Shown: one piece after another, positions 1 to 9,257 of the stretch | Layout of the letters: each line of letters begins with the position of its first letter | Position numbering within the stretch: position 1 is the first letter of the stretch | Assembly (NCBI RefSeq): GCF_027571385.1 | Contig: NZ_CP085636.1 | Span: forward strand, 4,756,001-4,820,000 | Length of the DNA: 64,000 bases | Source of the DNA: Shewanella sp. MTB7 | GTDB taxonomy: Bacteria > Pseudomonadota > Gammaproteobacteria > Enterobacterales > Shewanellaceae | Direction: 5' to 3' | Program-made: the position numbers and the translations under genes | The notes under the pieces: model-generated | What the model was told of the DNA's origin: nothing | Databases searched by the model: none | Seen by the model: only the letters and a program-made list of their open reading frames with translations

Positions 1-1074
1 TTCTGTTAACCCCAATACTTTGTCTAGGGTATGCTTAGTGCCTGAATTGTCGATGATATAACCTGAGTAGTAACCGATATACTGCCTAAAATTACTTTTT
101 AGCAAGAGTAAATTTAGCTTTTCTTGACGGCAGTTCTGTGACTTAAAAGAGAGCTCGATCTGACCGTTATCAGAATATATTCGCCATAACTCCCCCTGCT
201 TACTTCCCTGTTTATCTCCTCTAAATCTGGCAAAGTCAAAATGCACAGATCCTAGCAAATGCCGCTCGCCATTAACCCAAAATACGTTTTCGTTGCAGCC
301 TGTTTCATTGACCCCTGCGGCTAAGTTTAATCCGATTACCCCTTTGTCACTGTGCGCATTAATACAAGCCCAACGCCAGCTAGTTTCGCGGCGCATATAA
401 CCTGCAGAGAAATCATAACTGCCCAGTACTTGATTCAAAGGTTGAGGTTCATCATTTATCGTTAACTGACCTTGTGGTTTTAGCCCGTTATGCTTTTGGG
501 TATAGGTCCAGCCGCTATAACCTGTTGGATTACACATGGCCATGGGCAAACTGAGTGCTGGTGGCAGCAAAGTCAATTCAGCTTTAATGTTTGATGTATC
601 GATAGATAAAGACCAGATACCTTGGACTAGATTAAAAGCCACGGCTCCCTTGCGCCCAACAATTCTAGCAGTTCCATCCATCGGGGATGGCGCTAAGCTG
701 TAACCCAAACTGGGAGGTTTAAGCCAACTAGTCTCAATAAGCTTGTTCTTACTGATATCGAAAAGGTAACAAAATGCACTGCCAACATAACGAATATCGG
801 CAATCGCTACGCCAATAATGTAGTGCGGTGTCACTAAGCTGACAAACTGAAACTGTTTATAGTGAAAATAACGACTCAGAACCGAGGCGGGTCTATCCAT
901 CTCATTAACGTAATTAAACAACTCAAGCCCAAGCGAGGCCACTGGCCCATCAAAATAACCAAAGCTTGGTACTCCTCTTTCCGAGATAAGACTCGAGGGA
1001 GCAGGCCTACTCTCTATGTGCATAGGGGAAAACTCATTCACGCCCATCTCCAGATTAAATTCAATGTTGAACAT
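1..1074 (-). CDS. DUF2804 family protein, 3' end outside window
   Basis: The minus strand is open for 358 codons from the ATG at 1074 to the window edge, so the C-terminus is missing. I recognise the protein as DUF2804, a family of unknown function common in marine gammaproteobacteria. It is soluble-looking, rich in aromatic residues and predicted beta strands, with no signal peptide or membrane segment. Characteristic stretches include SGWTYTQK and ETSWRWACINAH, which is typical of these beta-rich proteins. It is divergent from the yajG-like gene, with about 140 bp between. The plus-strand reading 862-1083 is a shadow of this gene. Family call is from memory of the pattern; no function is assigned. 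Confidence 0.75.
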   Translation of the reverse strand, partial: MFNIEFNLEMGVNEFSPMHIESRPAPSSLISERGVPSFGYFDGPVASLGLELFNYVNEMDRPASVLSRYFHYKQFQFVSLVTPHYIIGVAIADIRYVGSAFCYLFDISKNKLIETSWLKPPSLGYSLAPSPMDGTARIVGRKGAVAFNLVQGIWSLSIDTSNIKAELTLLPPALSLPMAMCNPTGYSGWTYTQKHNGLKPQGQLTINDEPQPLNQVLGSYDFSAGYMRRETSWRWACINAHSDKGVIGLNLAAGVNETGCNENVFWVNGERHLLGSVHFDFARFRGDKQGSKQGELWRIYSDNGQIELSFKSQNCRQEKLNLLLLKSNFRQYIGYYSGYIIDNSGTKHTLDKVLGLTE

Positions 1075-1216
1075 TTACTCTAACCTGATGTTAACAAAGT
1101 TCAAAGCCTCTTAACGACTACCAATAGTCTCGGGGCAAGGAACAATGGCATCCAAAAGCATTTCTGGTATGCTGATACCATTCAGTTTTGTTCATTTAAA
1201 TTAAGATAAAACCATC

Positions 1217-1783
1217 ATGAAACGTTTATTTATTTCGCTAACTGCCGCGATTGCTCTATCGGGTTGTGCTTCTCAGATGCCGAGTCATATCGCGCTCAAT
1301 CCTCAAGTCCCAAACATCGAATCCCAGCTACAATTGCCTGAACAACTAGCCATAGAGACCATAGATACTCGTTCGGCTAACTTTATTGTTCGATTCAATA
1401 ATGACGACCAAGCAGCCAAGCTGATCAGCCCTTCTGAGGCCCCAAGAAAGCAATTGGATGACGTATTTCGTGAAGGATTTACTAAAGCCGGTTATCAAAT
1501 AGATCCCAGCTCAACAAAACAGATCCAGCTCCAAATAGAGCAGTTACTAACCGATGTAGACACGGGCACATTCAACTACGAAGCCAACAGCAATATCATT
1601 ATTAATATCATCGCAAAAAATGATAATCACACACTGACAAAGCGCTACACGGCCAAAAATACAGTAACGGGGCCATTCAGTGCCGATTTTGCCACTCTAG
1701 AGCTCGCCATCAATAAGCTACTCGATGAGCTAAGCAAAAAAATAATAACCGATCCTGAGTTAAATGAATTTTTGCAGCAGTGA
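1217..1783 (+). CDS. yajG: YajG family lipoprotein
   Basis: 188 residues with a lipoprotein signal peptide: basic start, hydrophobic stretch, then the lipobox LSGC placing the modified cysteine near residue 17. The mature part resembles YajG, a small lipoprotein of unknown function often encoded beside ampG. Here ampG follows two genes downstream, which supports the call. The body alternates short beta and helical stretches and ends in a helical segment (LAINKLLDELSKKI). It is probably anchored to the outer membrane on the periplasmic side, because the residue after the lipobox cysteine is Ala rather than Asp. The exact role is not known for the family. Confidence 0.75.
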   Translation: MKRLFISLTAAIALSGCASQMPSHIALNPQVPNIESQLQLPEQLAIETIDTRSANFIVRFNNDDQAAKLISPSEAPRKQLDDVFREGFTKAGYQIDPSSTKQIQLQIEQLLTDVDTGTFNYEANSNIIINIIAKNDNHTLTKRYTAKNTVTGPFSADFATLELAINKLLDELSKKIITDPELNEFLQQ

Positions 1784-1832
1784 TAATCCATTAGTTAACG
1801 CCCACTAACAGAAGCAATAACAAGGAAGCCTT

Positions 1833-2417
1833 ATGTTCCGTTTATTTAACGCCCTAATTTTATTGTGTCTAAGCCAAGCTGCGCTGGCTATCGACATTCA
1901 ACCCAATACTCTCTACCCACAAGTGCAACTCGATACGAGTATGGGCAAGATAGTGGTTGAGCTCGACAGAACTCGAGCACCGATCACCGTCGATAACTTT
2001 CTCACCTACGTCGTTAATGGCCACTATGATAATACGCTTTTTCACCGTGTTATTGCCGAGTTTGTCGTGCAAGGTGGCGGTTTAGATCTTAAACAAGAAG
2101 AGAGACCTGTTGCCTCCCCTATTGTCAACGAATCAGGTAATGGATTATCAAATACCTTTGGTACTATTGCCATGGCAAGAGATCAGAACCCTCACTCAGC
2201 CACCAGCCAGTTTTACTTTAATGTTGGCGAGAATGACAGATTGGACCCATCATCCAGACGTTGGGGCTATGCTGTATTTGGTGAAGTAGTTGAAGGTGCT
2301 GAGATTATTCAAGCAATGTCGAATGTAAAGACTGAACAAAATTTGAAACTTCAATGGCCAGACTTTCCTATAAAAGACATTATCTTAGAGAAGGCAACTT
2401 TGCTGCCGAGAAAATAA
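1833..2417 (+). CDS. Periplasmic cyclophilin-type peptidyl-prolyl isomerase
   Basis: 194 residues. The first 19 or so form a cleavable signal peptide ending in ALA, so the enzyme acts in the periplasm (PpiA-like). The cyclophilin core follows, with FHRVI, FVVQGG, GTIAMAR, SATSQFYFNV and GYAVFGEVVEG in the canonical order. The Arg in FHRV and the Phe in QFYFNV are the conserved catalytic-site residues. It catalyses cis-trans isomerisation of X-Pro bonds during protein folding. It starts 50 bp after the yajG-like gene behind an AAGGAAG ribosome site, so the two may be cotranscribed. Confidence 0.9.
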   Translation: MFRLFNALILLCLSQAALAIDIQPNTLYPQVQLDTSMGKIVVELDRTRAPITVDNFLTYVVNGHYDNTLFHRVIAEFVVQGGGLDLKQEERPVASPIVNESGNGLSNTFGTIAMARDQNPHSATSQFYFNVGENDRLDPSSRRWGYAVFGEVVEGAEIIQAMSNVKTEQNLKLQWPDFPIKDIILEKATLLPRK

Positions 2418-2507
2418 CTCTTCCATTACTCATTATTATTCACAAATAGTCAGCAATTACGTCTCATTTGCATCTATACTCAATGAGCACTAATAAGGAG
2501 GCGACCG

Positions 2508-2837
2508 ATGACACCTAATGAGTTCATCGATAATAAAGCGCCCCAGCTGGCCCAATATGGAAAAGCGTTTCTGAGTAATCAGCTCGATTTTAATGAGGTA
2601 CAGCTATATTTATGGGACACCCTAGAAGAGTGGCAACAGTTCAATCATCAGGGTGACGCGCAAACGGATGTAGAGCGAGTTTTTTGGCACCTTTTACATG
2701 CCTTTGACCGATGGCCCGACTGGATGATCCGCGGCAATCAATATCTACGTAAACAGATAGATGAATGTTGTGATTTTCTCAGTATCGGGGGGCAAATACC
2801 TAGAGGATGTATAGGTAATAGACCCAGCTTCGAGTAA
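2508..2837 (+). CDS. Conserved hypothetical protein, 109 residues
   Basis: I do not recognise a named family. The start is supported by a strong AAGGAGG site 6-7 bases before the ATG. The protein is acidic, helical and cytoplasmic-looking, with many Trp residues (LWDTLEEWQQ, FWHLLHAFDRWPDW) and two adjacent Cys near residue 87. A strong terminator follows the stop, so it closes the yajG-cyclophilin group. The gene looks real from its ribosome site, terminator and spacing; its function is unknown. Confidence 0.65.
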   Translation: MTPNEFIDNKAPQLAQYGKAFLSNQLDFNEVQLYLWDTLEEWQQFNHQGDAQTDVERVFWHLLHAFDRWPDWMIRGNQYLRKQIDECCDFLSIGGQIPRGCIGNRPSFE

Positions 2838-2845
2838 GTTAAAAA

Positions 2846-2877
2846 AACAAAACCCAGACAACTTGTCTGGGTTTTTT
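2846..2877 (+). terminator. Rho-independent terminator
   Basis: A ten-base GC-rich stem (AACCCAGACA / TGTCTGGGTT) with a short loop, followed by a run of T. It lies 10 bp after the 109-residue hypothetical gene. An A-run on the left side may let it work on both strands. Confidence 0.85.
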
Positions 2878-2976
2878 ATATTAAAAGTGTTTAATTGCGG
2901 CTGGTAACACTTTTTACCTTGAACCAAATTACGCCCCCCCTTAAGCTAGTCCTAATAACAACTTAGAACCTCTTTT

Positions 2977-4389
2977 ATGTCTTTAACAGCAAACTCATCG
3001 CTTTCTCGCTTCAAAGATGCGCTCTCCATTTATTGCCATAAACGAGTTTTAGTCCTATTACTACTTGGCTTCTCAGCAGGCCTTCCTTTGATGCTGGTCT
3101 TCTCTACTCTCTCCTTTTGGCTTAGAGAGGCCGGAATCGACAGAACAGCCATAGGTTACTTTAGTTGGATAGCCCTCGCTTATGGCTTCAAATGGGCATG
3201 GTCTCCCTTAGTTGATAGGCTTTCATTGCCAATATTAACCCGTCTGTTAGGCCGCCGCCGAGGCTGGATGTTATTTGCACAAATACTGTTAGTAGCAGCT
3301 ATCGTAGGCATGTCATTTAGCGATCCCGTTAAAGATTTGCAACGACTCGCTCTCTTTGCACTGATGGTCGCATTTGCCTCGGCCACCCAAGATATTGTCA
3401 TCGATGCCTTTCGTATTGAATCTGCTCCAGAAAAGATGCAGGCCGCCCTCGCTGCCGCGTATCAAGTCGGTTATCGCAGCGCCATGATTGTGGCCACAGC
3501 AGGCGCCCTGACCATTGCCGCTTGGATAGAGCCGAGTAGTGATGCATATAATCTCATGGCTTGGCAAACCGCCTATCTGATCATGGCAGGCCTGATGTCG
3601 GTGGGGATTCTTACCACCCTTTTTAGCAAAGAGCCTGAAGTTGAAATGAAACTTGCTGATGAACAAGAACAGCAAATTAGAAAAGAATTTAACCAGCGTT
3701 ATCCTAAAGTAGTTGCTAGTACCTTATCTTGGTTTTACACCGCCAGTGTTTTACCTTTTTTAGACTTCTTTAAACGTTATGGTCGCAATGCAATCCTTAT
3801 TTTACTGCTGATCTCATGCTACCGAATATCAGATATAGTGATGGGAATTATGGCCAATGTTTTTTATGTGGACATGGGTTTTGCTAAAGATGAAATTGCC
3901 GCAATAAGTAAAATATACGGTCTAATAATGACCTTAGTCGGTGCAGGATTCGGGGGGATATTGCTGGCACGTTACGGCACCATGAAGATCCTATTTCTGG
4001 GTGCCTTGCTGGTTGCGGTGACTAACTTGCTCTTCGCCTATCAGGCCGTGATCGGTTATGACATCCCTCTACTCACCGTTATCATCTCTATCGATAACTT
4101 TAGTGCAGGTATAGCAACCGCAGCCTTTATTGCCTATTTGTCCAGCTTAACCAGTACAGGCTACAGTGCGACTCAATATGCCCTGTTATCTTCAATAATG
4201 TTGCTATTTCCCAAATTCATTGCCGGTTTCTCCGGCGCCTATGTTGATGCTTTCGGTTACATCAACTTCTTTATTACCGCCAGCGTGATCGGTTTTCCCG
4301 TATTATTCCTTGTCTATATTGTCGACAAACGCACTCGTCATCATGATGTTCTAAATAAGGTTAATGATAATAGAGACACATCCGACTAA
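2977..4389 (+). CDS. ampG: AmpG-family muropeptide permease (MFS)
   Basis: 470 residues, almost entirely membrane helices (about 12 to 13). It matches AmpG: the N-terminal segment LLLGFSAGLPL, the loop SPLVDR followed by LGRRRGW, and DIVIDAFR in the fourth-fifth helix region. AmpG is an inner-membrane proton symporter that brings GlcNAc-anhydroMurNAc-peptides into the cytoplasm for cell-wall recycling, and it affects AmpC beta-lactamase induction where that system exists. The nearby yajG-like gene is the usual neighbour. A long cytoplasmic loop near residues 215-245 (KEPEVEMKLADEQEQQIRKE) is charged, as expected for the central MFS loop. Confidence 0.85.
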   Translation: MSLTANSSLSRFKDALSIYCHKRVLVLLLLGFSAGLPLMLVFSTLSFWLREAGIDRTAIGYFSWIALAYGFKWAWSPLVDRLSLPILTRLLGRRRGWMLFAQILLVAAIVGMSFSDPVKDLQRLALFALMVAFASATQDIVIDAFRIESAPEKMQAALAAAYQVGYRSAMIVATAGALTIAAWIEPSSDAYNLMAWQTAYLIMAGLMSVGILTTLFSKEPEVEMKLADEQEQQIRKEFNQRYPKVVASTLSWFYTASVLPFLDFFKRYGRNAILILLLISCYRISDIVMGIMANVFYVDMGFAKDEIAAISKIYGLIMTLVGAGFGGILLARYGTMKILFLGALLVAVTNLLFAYQAVIGYDIPLLTVIISIDNFSAGIATAAFIAYLSSLTSTGYSATQYALLSSIMLLFPKFIAGFSGAYVDAFGYINFFITASVIGFPVLFLVYIVDKRTRHHDVLNKVNDNRDTSD

Positions 4390-4420
4390 AGCTTCTATGA
4401 CTAAGACTTAGCTCTTACTA

Positions 4421-4457
4421 AAAAGAGGTTTAAAGCACTATTCTTTAAACCTCTTTT
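4421..4457. terminator. Bidirectional terminator between ampG and yajQ
   Basis: Perfect 15-bp arms (AAAAGAGGTTTAAAG and its complement) around a 7-8 base loop. The arms begin with A and end with T, so the hairpin can terminate both converging genes. Confidence 0.8.
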
Positions 4458-4481
4458 ATCTTAATTTTTCACAAAAAAAAA

Positions 4482-4967
4482 TTAATCTCGGAAATTATTA
4501 AACTGAAATGGCTGATCTAGACCTGATTCACGTGCTAATGCCATTACCGCTTGCAGATCATCACGCTTCTTGCCTGTGATACGAACAGAATCGCCCTGAA
4601 TTGAAGACTGTACCTTTAACTTACTGTCTTTAATCATCTTAACTAATTTCTTAGCAGTAAGAACTTCAATGCCTTCTTTAAAGCGAACTTTCAATGAGAA
4701 TGTCTTACCACTGTGCACTGATTTATCGTCGACATCCATAGAGGCCGGATCAACATTACGCTTGCTCAGTTGCATACGTAAAATATCCACCAATTGTAGA
4801 CACTGAAAATCATCTTCTGCCGACAGCGTTACGATATGATCTTTATATTCGATACTCGCTTCTTTGCCGCGAAAATCAAAACGTGTTTTGAGCTCACGCA
4901 CTGAATTATCTACAGCGTTTCTTAGTTCAACTTCATCGACTTCTGAAACTATATCCATTGAAGGCAT
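4482..4967 (-). CDS. yajQ: YajQ family nucleotide-binding protein
   Basis: 161 residues, the normal length for YajQ (formerly DUF520). Recognisable stretches are [11 protein letters not shown] at the start, [28 protein letters not shown] and [17 protein letters not shown]. Members have two ferredoxin-like domains and bind nucleotides; in Xanthomonas a member binds cyclic di-GMP and acts with a transcription factor. Its role here is not shown by the sequence. It is convergent with ampG and lies beside panE, as in other gammaproteobacteria. Confidence 0.95.
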   Translation of the reverse strand: MPSMDIVSEVDEVELRNAVDNSVRELKTRFDFRGKEASIEYKDHIVTLSAEDDFQCLQLVDILRMQLSKRNVDPASMDVDDKSVHSGKTFSLKVRFKEGIEVLTAKKLVKMIKDSKLKVQSSIQGDSVRITGKKRDDLQAVMALARESGLDQPFQFNNFRD

Positions 4968-5135
4968 TTCATGTGTCCTATACCTGTATTTATCGTGGCC
5001 GTAGTTTACCTCAGAAGTCTAATCGAGACTAGAAACGTGGTAGATAACATATACGATTAAATTTGTTATTTTTATAGGTGACAAGGAAGCAACATTTTCC
5101 TATGATGGCTCAAATGACCAAATGCGCCTGAACCA

Positions 5136-5513
5136 GTGATATCTAGACAAAATATTTTTAAGTTGGCTTTGCTCGTAACACTTATGGCGATCAGTTATCT
5201 GGTGTTTTCCCGACCCAACTACCCTTTTATGCTCCCTCAGACCATCCCCAACATGGATAAAATTGGCCATTTTGGTAGCTTTTTTTGCCTCTCTTATTTG
5301 ACTCATCTCGCCTTTAAACCCAAATGGTATCTGCTCGCGATAACGCTTGCTTGTTATGGTATTTTTATCGAATTAGTGCAATCGACATTGCCCTACCGCA
5401 GCGCTTCAATAGCCGACTTTGTTGCCGATATGCTTGGAGTTTTACTATTCTATTTTTGTCATTGGAGTTACCTACGATATATCAAGGCGTCTGGTATTTC
5501 TGAGCCCGAATAA
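5136..5513 (+). CDS. VanZ-like membrane protein
   Basis: 125 residues from a GTG start; an ATG at codon 17 is an alternative because neither has a clear ribosome site. Three or four hydrophobic helices are visible. The VanZ-like pattern is present: DKIGHFGSFFCLSYL, then IELVQSTLPYRSASIADFVADMLGVLL, where the His, Glu, Gln, Arg and two Asp are the conserved polar positions. VanZ itself gives low-level teicoplanin resistance by an unknown mechanism; most chromosomal members have no known function. The gene ends 16 bp before the panE start and may share its transcript. Confidence 0.75.
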   Translation: MISRQNIFKLALLVTLMAISYLVFSRPNYPFMLPQTIPNMDKIGHFGSFFCLSYLTHLAFKPKWYLLAITLACYGIFIELVQSTLPYRSASIADFVADMLGVLLFYFCHWSYLRYIKASGISEPE

Positions 5514-5529
5514 GTCAAGGAAACCCGTT

Positions 5530-6501
5530 ATGAGCAAAGACAAATTGACATCAACTTTGGCATCAGAATCAGAAATCGCAATCTTAGGTGCCGGAGCAAT
5601 AGGGCAACTCTTGTTCCATCAATTGATGGCGATAGGCTGCGCGCCCTACTTTATCACCAGAACGATAAATACAAGTAAGCAAACACTTACTTTTACCTCC
5701 TTAGAAAATCAAATATCCAGCTTATCTGCCCCATTTTGTTCCTCAGTAATTCAGCCAGGCGTTGATGACAAATTAGCTCACATAATGCAAGACACCCAAC
5801 TCATCATTGTCTGTGTAAAAGCTTATCAAGTTAATGAGGCCATCGACTCAATCCTCACTCGCCTTCCTAAGCACTGTCATATCCTATTGCTGCATAACGG
5901 GATGGGGCCACATCTTCAGGTGAAAAAGCGGCTATCTACTCATGGATTAAGTGTAGGAACAACTTCACAAGGTGCACTAAAGCTTGCCAATCTGCATATA
6001 CAGCAAACTGGTTGTGGCAGTTCTCAATTAGGACACGTTAGCGGGCCTCGACTCTCAAATAAACTTAAGCAGCGATTGCTTGATGCTATTCCACTGAGTC
6101 AATGGTGCGAACCTATTTTGCCTTTGCTTTGGCAAAAACTGGCTATCAATGCGGCTATCAACCCACTGACAGCGATAGAAGACTGTCGCAATGGCGCCTT
6201 AGTAGATATTCGCTATACGCCAATTATCAATCAGCTCATCTCAGAGCTGGTTATGGTTGCTAAAGCCGACGGGATTGAACTCGACGAGTTAGTACTTACC
6301 AACCGGGTGTATGAGGTGATTAAACTCACCGCTAACAACTTCTCTTCAATGCATCAAGATGTCGTGAACAAACGGCAGACTGAAGTGGGTTCGATTAATG
6401 GCTATATCATAGCGCGTGCACGAGTCCACGATATGGCCTGTAAAATCAATGAAGACCTATATAATCAAATCACCACAATTGAATCCATGTATCCGACCTA
6501 G
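5530..6501 (+). CDS. panE: 2-dehydropantoate 2-reductase (ketopantoate reductase)
   Basis: 323 residues from the ATG at 5530, chosen because an AAGGAAA site lies 6 bases upstream and the Rossmann motif (ILGAGAIG) then falls near residue 20. A reading from 5419 overlaps the VanZ-like gene and is not needed. Conserved features: the NADPH-binding glycine motif, CVKAYQV, LLHNGMG, then WQKLAINAAINPLTAI with the catalytic Lys and Asn, and a C-terminal helical domain with SSMHQDVVNKRQTEVGSINGYI. It reduces ketopantoate to pantoate in pantothenate and CoA synthesis. Adjacency to yajQ is conserved in E. coli. Confidence 0.88.
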   Translation: MSKDKLTSTLASESEIAILGAGAIGQLLFHQLMAIGCAPYFITRTINTSKQTLTFTSLENQISSLSAPFCSSVIQPGVDDKLAHIMQDTQLIIVCVKAYQVNEAIDSILTRLPKHCHILLLHNGMGPHLQVKKRLSTHGLSVGTTSQGALKLANLHIQQTGCGSSQLGHVSGPRLSNKLKQRLLDAIPLSQWCEPILPLLWQKLAINAAINPLTAIEDCRNGALVDIRYTPIINQLISELVMVAKADGIELDELVLTNRVYEVIKLTANNFSSMHQDVVNKRQTEVGSINGYIIARARVHDMACKINEDLYNQITTIESMYPT

Positions 6502-6665
6502 GTCCTTTCAACCTAATTATTCCGCTAAATTTAACTTAACGCAAAAACAGCAGCGAAATAACACATGCAACACCTGCTCAACAAAATAGCTTGAAAAATA
6601 AACGTCAGACGGCATACTCATATCTAACTACTGTGTTAAAAAATAATTAGATAAAAGTAGAACTT

Positions 6666-8150
6666 ATGCAAAGAGAACAATGGAATTCACGGGTTGGCTT
6701 TATACTCGCCGCTGTGGGCTCAGCAATCGGACTTGGTAACATTTGGCGTTTCCCCTATATGGCTTATGAAAATGGCGGCGGGGCTTTCTTCATTCCCTAT
6801 CTTTTTGCCATGCTCACTGCTGGGATCCCCTTCATGATTATGGAATTCAGCCTAGGTCATAAGCTACGTGGAGCTGCGCCTAAAGTTTTCGCTAAGTTGG
6901 GGGAGAGTTATGGCCTCAGGCTTGAATGGCTTGGGTGGTTTCAAGTCTCTATTGCCGCCGTCATTGGCATCTACTATGCGGCCGTCATAGGATGGGCAAT
7001 CTCCTTTCTGGGTTTTTCGTTTAATCAAAGTTGGGGCGTCGACACCAATGCTTTTTTCTTCAATGAATATTTAAAGATAGGGGAGCACTCTCCCACCAAT
7101 TTAGGCGATTTCCAGCTCAACATTGCCATACCAATGACCTTAGCTTGGTCCATTACCTTAATGGCTATTTTTACCGGTGTAAAAGGGGGAATAGAACGCG
7201 CCAGTAAAATAATGATGCCCCTACTCTTTATCATGGTGTTACTCCTGATCGGAAGAATGGTCTTTCTACCTGGCGCCTTAGAAGGACTTAACTATCTATT
7301 TCAACCAGACTTTAGCAAGATACTCGATGCCAAGGTATGGTCTGCAGCCTATGGTCAAATTTTCTTCTCCCTAAGTGTCGGCTTTGCCATCATGTTGGCT
7401 TACTCAAGCTACTTACCTGAAAAATCAGACATCAATAATAATGCCTTTATGACGGTTTTAATCAACTGTGGTTTCTCTATTCTTGCAGGCATACTCATTT
7501 TTGCCATACTCGGTTACATGGCTCAAGAACAAGCGAAACCTTTAACAGAGGTGGTTTCATCGGGTGTAGGTTTGGCCTTTGTGACCATACCTGCAGCGAT
7601 TAACTTACTCCCCGCTCCCTACATTTTCGGTCCGATCTTCTTCTTTGCCTTAGTCGTTGCTGGACTCAGTTCTCACATTTCGATCATTGAAGCGGTAACG
7701 TCCGCCCTGATGGATAAATTGTGCATGCCACGAAAAAAAGCAGCACTCATCGTCTGCGGAACTGGGTTCACTATCTCCATGGCATTTGCGACAAATGGCG
7801 GGTTGCTACTACTGGATATAATCGATTACTTTATCAATAATGTCGCTTTACTCGCGAGTTGCTTCATTGAACTAATCATACTGGCTTGGTTGTTTAAAAT
7901 TGCCGATATTCGACAATACGCTAATCAAATTTCTGACTTTAGTGTTGGCCGTTGGATAGACATTTGTTTACGCTTTATCAGTCCGAGTATGTTGGCAATT
8001 ATTTTAGTTAAAAATCTTATCAATACATTTAATAATGGCTATGGAGATTACCCCATTACAGATCAACTGCTATTAGGCTGGGGACTGATTGCCTTTATGC
8101 TGTTTATCTCTCTATTAATCAATCTAGCAACCAAACAGGAGGAATTATGA
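6666..8150 (+). CDS. Sodium-dependent NSS-family transporter (MetP type)
   Basis: 494 residues and about 12 membrane helices. The N-terminus WNSRVGFILAAVGSAIGLGNIWRFPY is the signature of the neurotransmitter:sodium symporter family; the unwound GSAIGLGN segment holds the sodium and substrate sites. Bacterial members take up amino acids such as leucine, tryptophan or tyrosine, and the subclass with a tiny partner subunit moves methionine or alanine. Such a subunit overlaps the stop codon here, so a MetP-type role is inferred. The substrate itself cannot be read from sequence. It is convergent with hdfR. Confidence 0.88.
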   Translation: MQREQWNSRVGFILAAVGSAIGLGNIWRFPYMAYENGGGAFFIPYLFAMLTAGIPFMIMEFSLGHKLRGAAPKVFAKLGESYGLRLEWLGWFQVSIAAVIGIYYAAVIGWAISFLGFSFNQSWGVDTNAFFFNEYLKIGEHSPTNLGDFQLNIAIPMTLAWSITLMAIFTGVKGGIERASKIMMPLLFIMVLLLIGRMVFLPGALEGLNYLFQPDFSKILDAKVWSAAYGQIFFSLSVGFAIMLAYSSYLPEKSDINNNAFMTVLINCGFSILAGILIFAILGYMAQEQAKPLTEVVSSGVGLAFVTIPAAINLLPAPYIFGPIFFFALVVAGLSSHISIIEAVTSALMDKLCMPRKKAALIVCGTGFTISMAFATNGGLLLLDIIDYFINNVALLASCFIELIILAWLFKIADIRQYANQISDFSVGRWIDICLRFISPSMLAIILVKNLINTFNNGYGDYPITDQLLLGWGLIAFMLFISLLINLATKQEEL

Positions 8151-8251
8151 GTACAGGCGCCATAATCATGATGACATTTGCCCTACTTATTACTTGGGGC
8201 GGCGCTGGCATCTGTATCGCCATTGCAATGAAAAGAGCAAAAAAACAGTGA
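8147..8251 (+). CDS. MetS-family small subunit of NSS transporter
   Basis: 34 residues encoded by an ATG that overlaps the stop of the transporter gene (ATGA), preceded by a strong CAGGAGGAAT site. The peptide is one hydrophobic helix (MMTFALLITWGGAGICIAIAM) with a short basic tail (KRAKKQ). This matches the small MetS-type partners of methionine/alanine NSS transporters first described in Corynebacterium. Overlap and ribosome site argue for coupled translation. It is easily missed because of its size. Confidence 0.75.
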   Translation: MSTGAIIMMTFALLITWGGAGICIAIAMKRAKKQ

Positions 8252-8254
8252 CAC

Positions 8255-9091
8255 TCATGTCATCACTAAACGCTCTATTTTAACGATGGCATCATGTGAA
8301 ATAGTGTCCCGTCTATAGATGAGGTAAACAGGTCTATCCCATGGCTCGCTCTCTTTAACATGATAGAGTTGTTTAGTCGTGAGATAAGGGGTTGTAATTG
8401 AGTTTGGCAAGTAAGCGGCTCCGCCTTTTTGCAGGATAAAAGCTAACGCAATCCCTCCTGTTGAGGTACGAAGGTAAGGCGCACTCTTTTGACCATGGCG
8501 CTCAGCATGCTCGGACGAGAAACGAGTCCCCCAATCAACATAGACATACCGCTGAGATAAGGCTTCATCAACTGAGCACTGAGAAGTAGCCACTAACTCA
8601 AGTCTAATATCGACTATTTTCTTGCTGACTAATTCATCACACTTAAGCGGTTCAAATGCAAACGCCATATCTAAGGTTCGTTCTAATAAACGCCGATTCA
8701 ACAATTCACGACTCAGAACTTCCGCCTGAAATCCATAGCCACAAAAGGCTTCAGCCACCTCACTTAAACATTGTTGCAAGTAGGCATCCCAAATATTTGG
8801 GGTTCCCCCAAGCGTCAGTTGCAGAGTTTTATTATCAGCAAGCGTTAACTCATTTTTAGCATGTTCAAGAGTGCTGACCATCACTTCGGCATAGACAATT
8901 AACCGCTCTCCGGATGGGGTTAACTTGATACTGTTTCGATGTCGGATAAATAATGTCCGTCCAAAGAATAATTCAAGTTGTTTTATTCGTGCACTCACAG
9001 CAGCTTGAGTGATATATAAATTCTCGGCAGCACGGCCAAAATGGCGAGTTTTAGCTACCTCTAAGAAAGTTTTAAATACTTTGACGTCCAT
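8255..9091 (-). CDS. hdfR: LysR-family regulator HdfR
   Basis: 278 residues. An N-terminal winged helix-turn-helix (FLEVAKTRHFGRAAENLYITQAAVSARIKQLE) is followed by a LysR effector domain. The wording TRHFGRAAE...ITQAAVS and FIRHRNSIKLT is very close to E. coli HdfR, and the divergent maoP gene is the same neighbour as in E. coli. HdfR represses the flagellar master operon flhDC in E. coli; that target need not hold in organisms with polar flagella. It probably also acts on the 166-bp divergent region upstream, as LysR proteins often do. Confidence 0.88.
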   Translation of the reverse strand: MDVKVFKTFLEVAKTRHFGRAAENLYITQAAVSARIKQLELFFGRTLFIRHRNSIKLTPSGERLIVYAEVMVSTLEHAKNELTLADNKTLQLTLGGTPNIWDAYLQQCLSEVAEAFCGYGFQAEVLSRELLNRRLLERTLDMAFAFEPLKCDELVSKKIVDIRLELVATSQCSVDEALSQRYVYVDWGTRFSSEHAERHGQKSAPYLRTSTGGIALAFILQKGGAAYLPNSITTPYLTTKQLYHVKESEPWDRPVYLIYRRDTISHDAIVKIERLVMT

Positions 9092-9257
9092 CGACTTTTC
9101 TTATGTCGACTCCATTTAGAGCCCACTGGAGAATAACAATAAATTCTTATGGTTACGACAAAAATATATTGTTTCTCTTTTTGGGAAAAAAATTCTAATT
9201 TCAAATTAATCTAACGTTTAAAAACCATTAATAATAATAAAATTTCTGAGGTCTACT

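Noticed and set aside
862..1083. 73-residue plus-strand reading
   Set aside because: Lies opposite the DUF2804 gene and has no ribosome site or recognised motif.
5419..5529. Extended N-terminus of PanE
   Set aside because: It overlaps the VanZ-like gene in another frame; the ATG at 5530 has a good ribosome site and fits the family.
6595..6625. Possible MetJ boxes upstream of the NSS transporter (AAACGTCAGACGG)
   Set aside because: The two half-matches are seven rather than eight bases apart and each has two mismatches; too weak.
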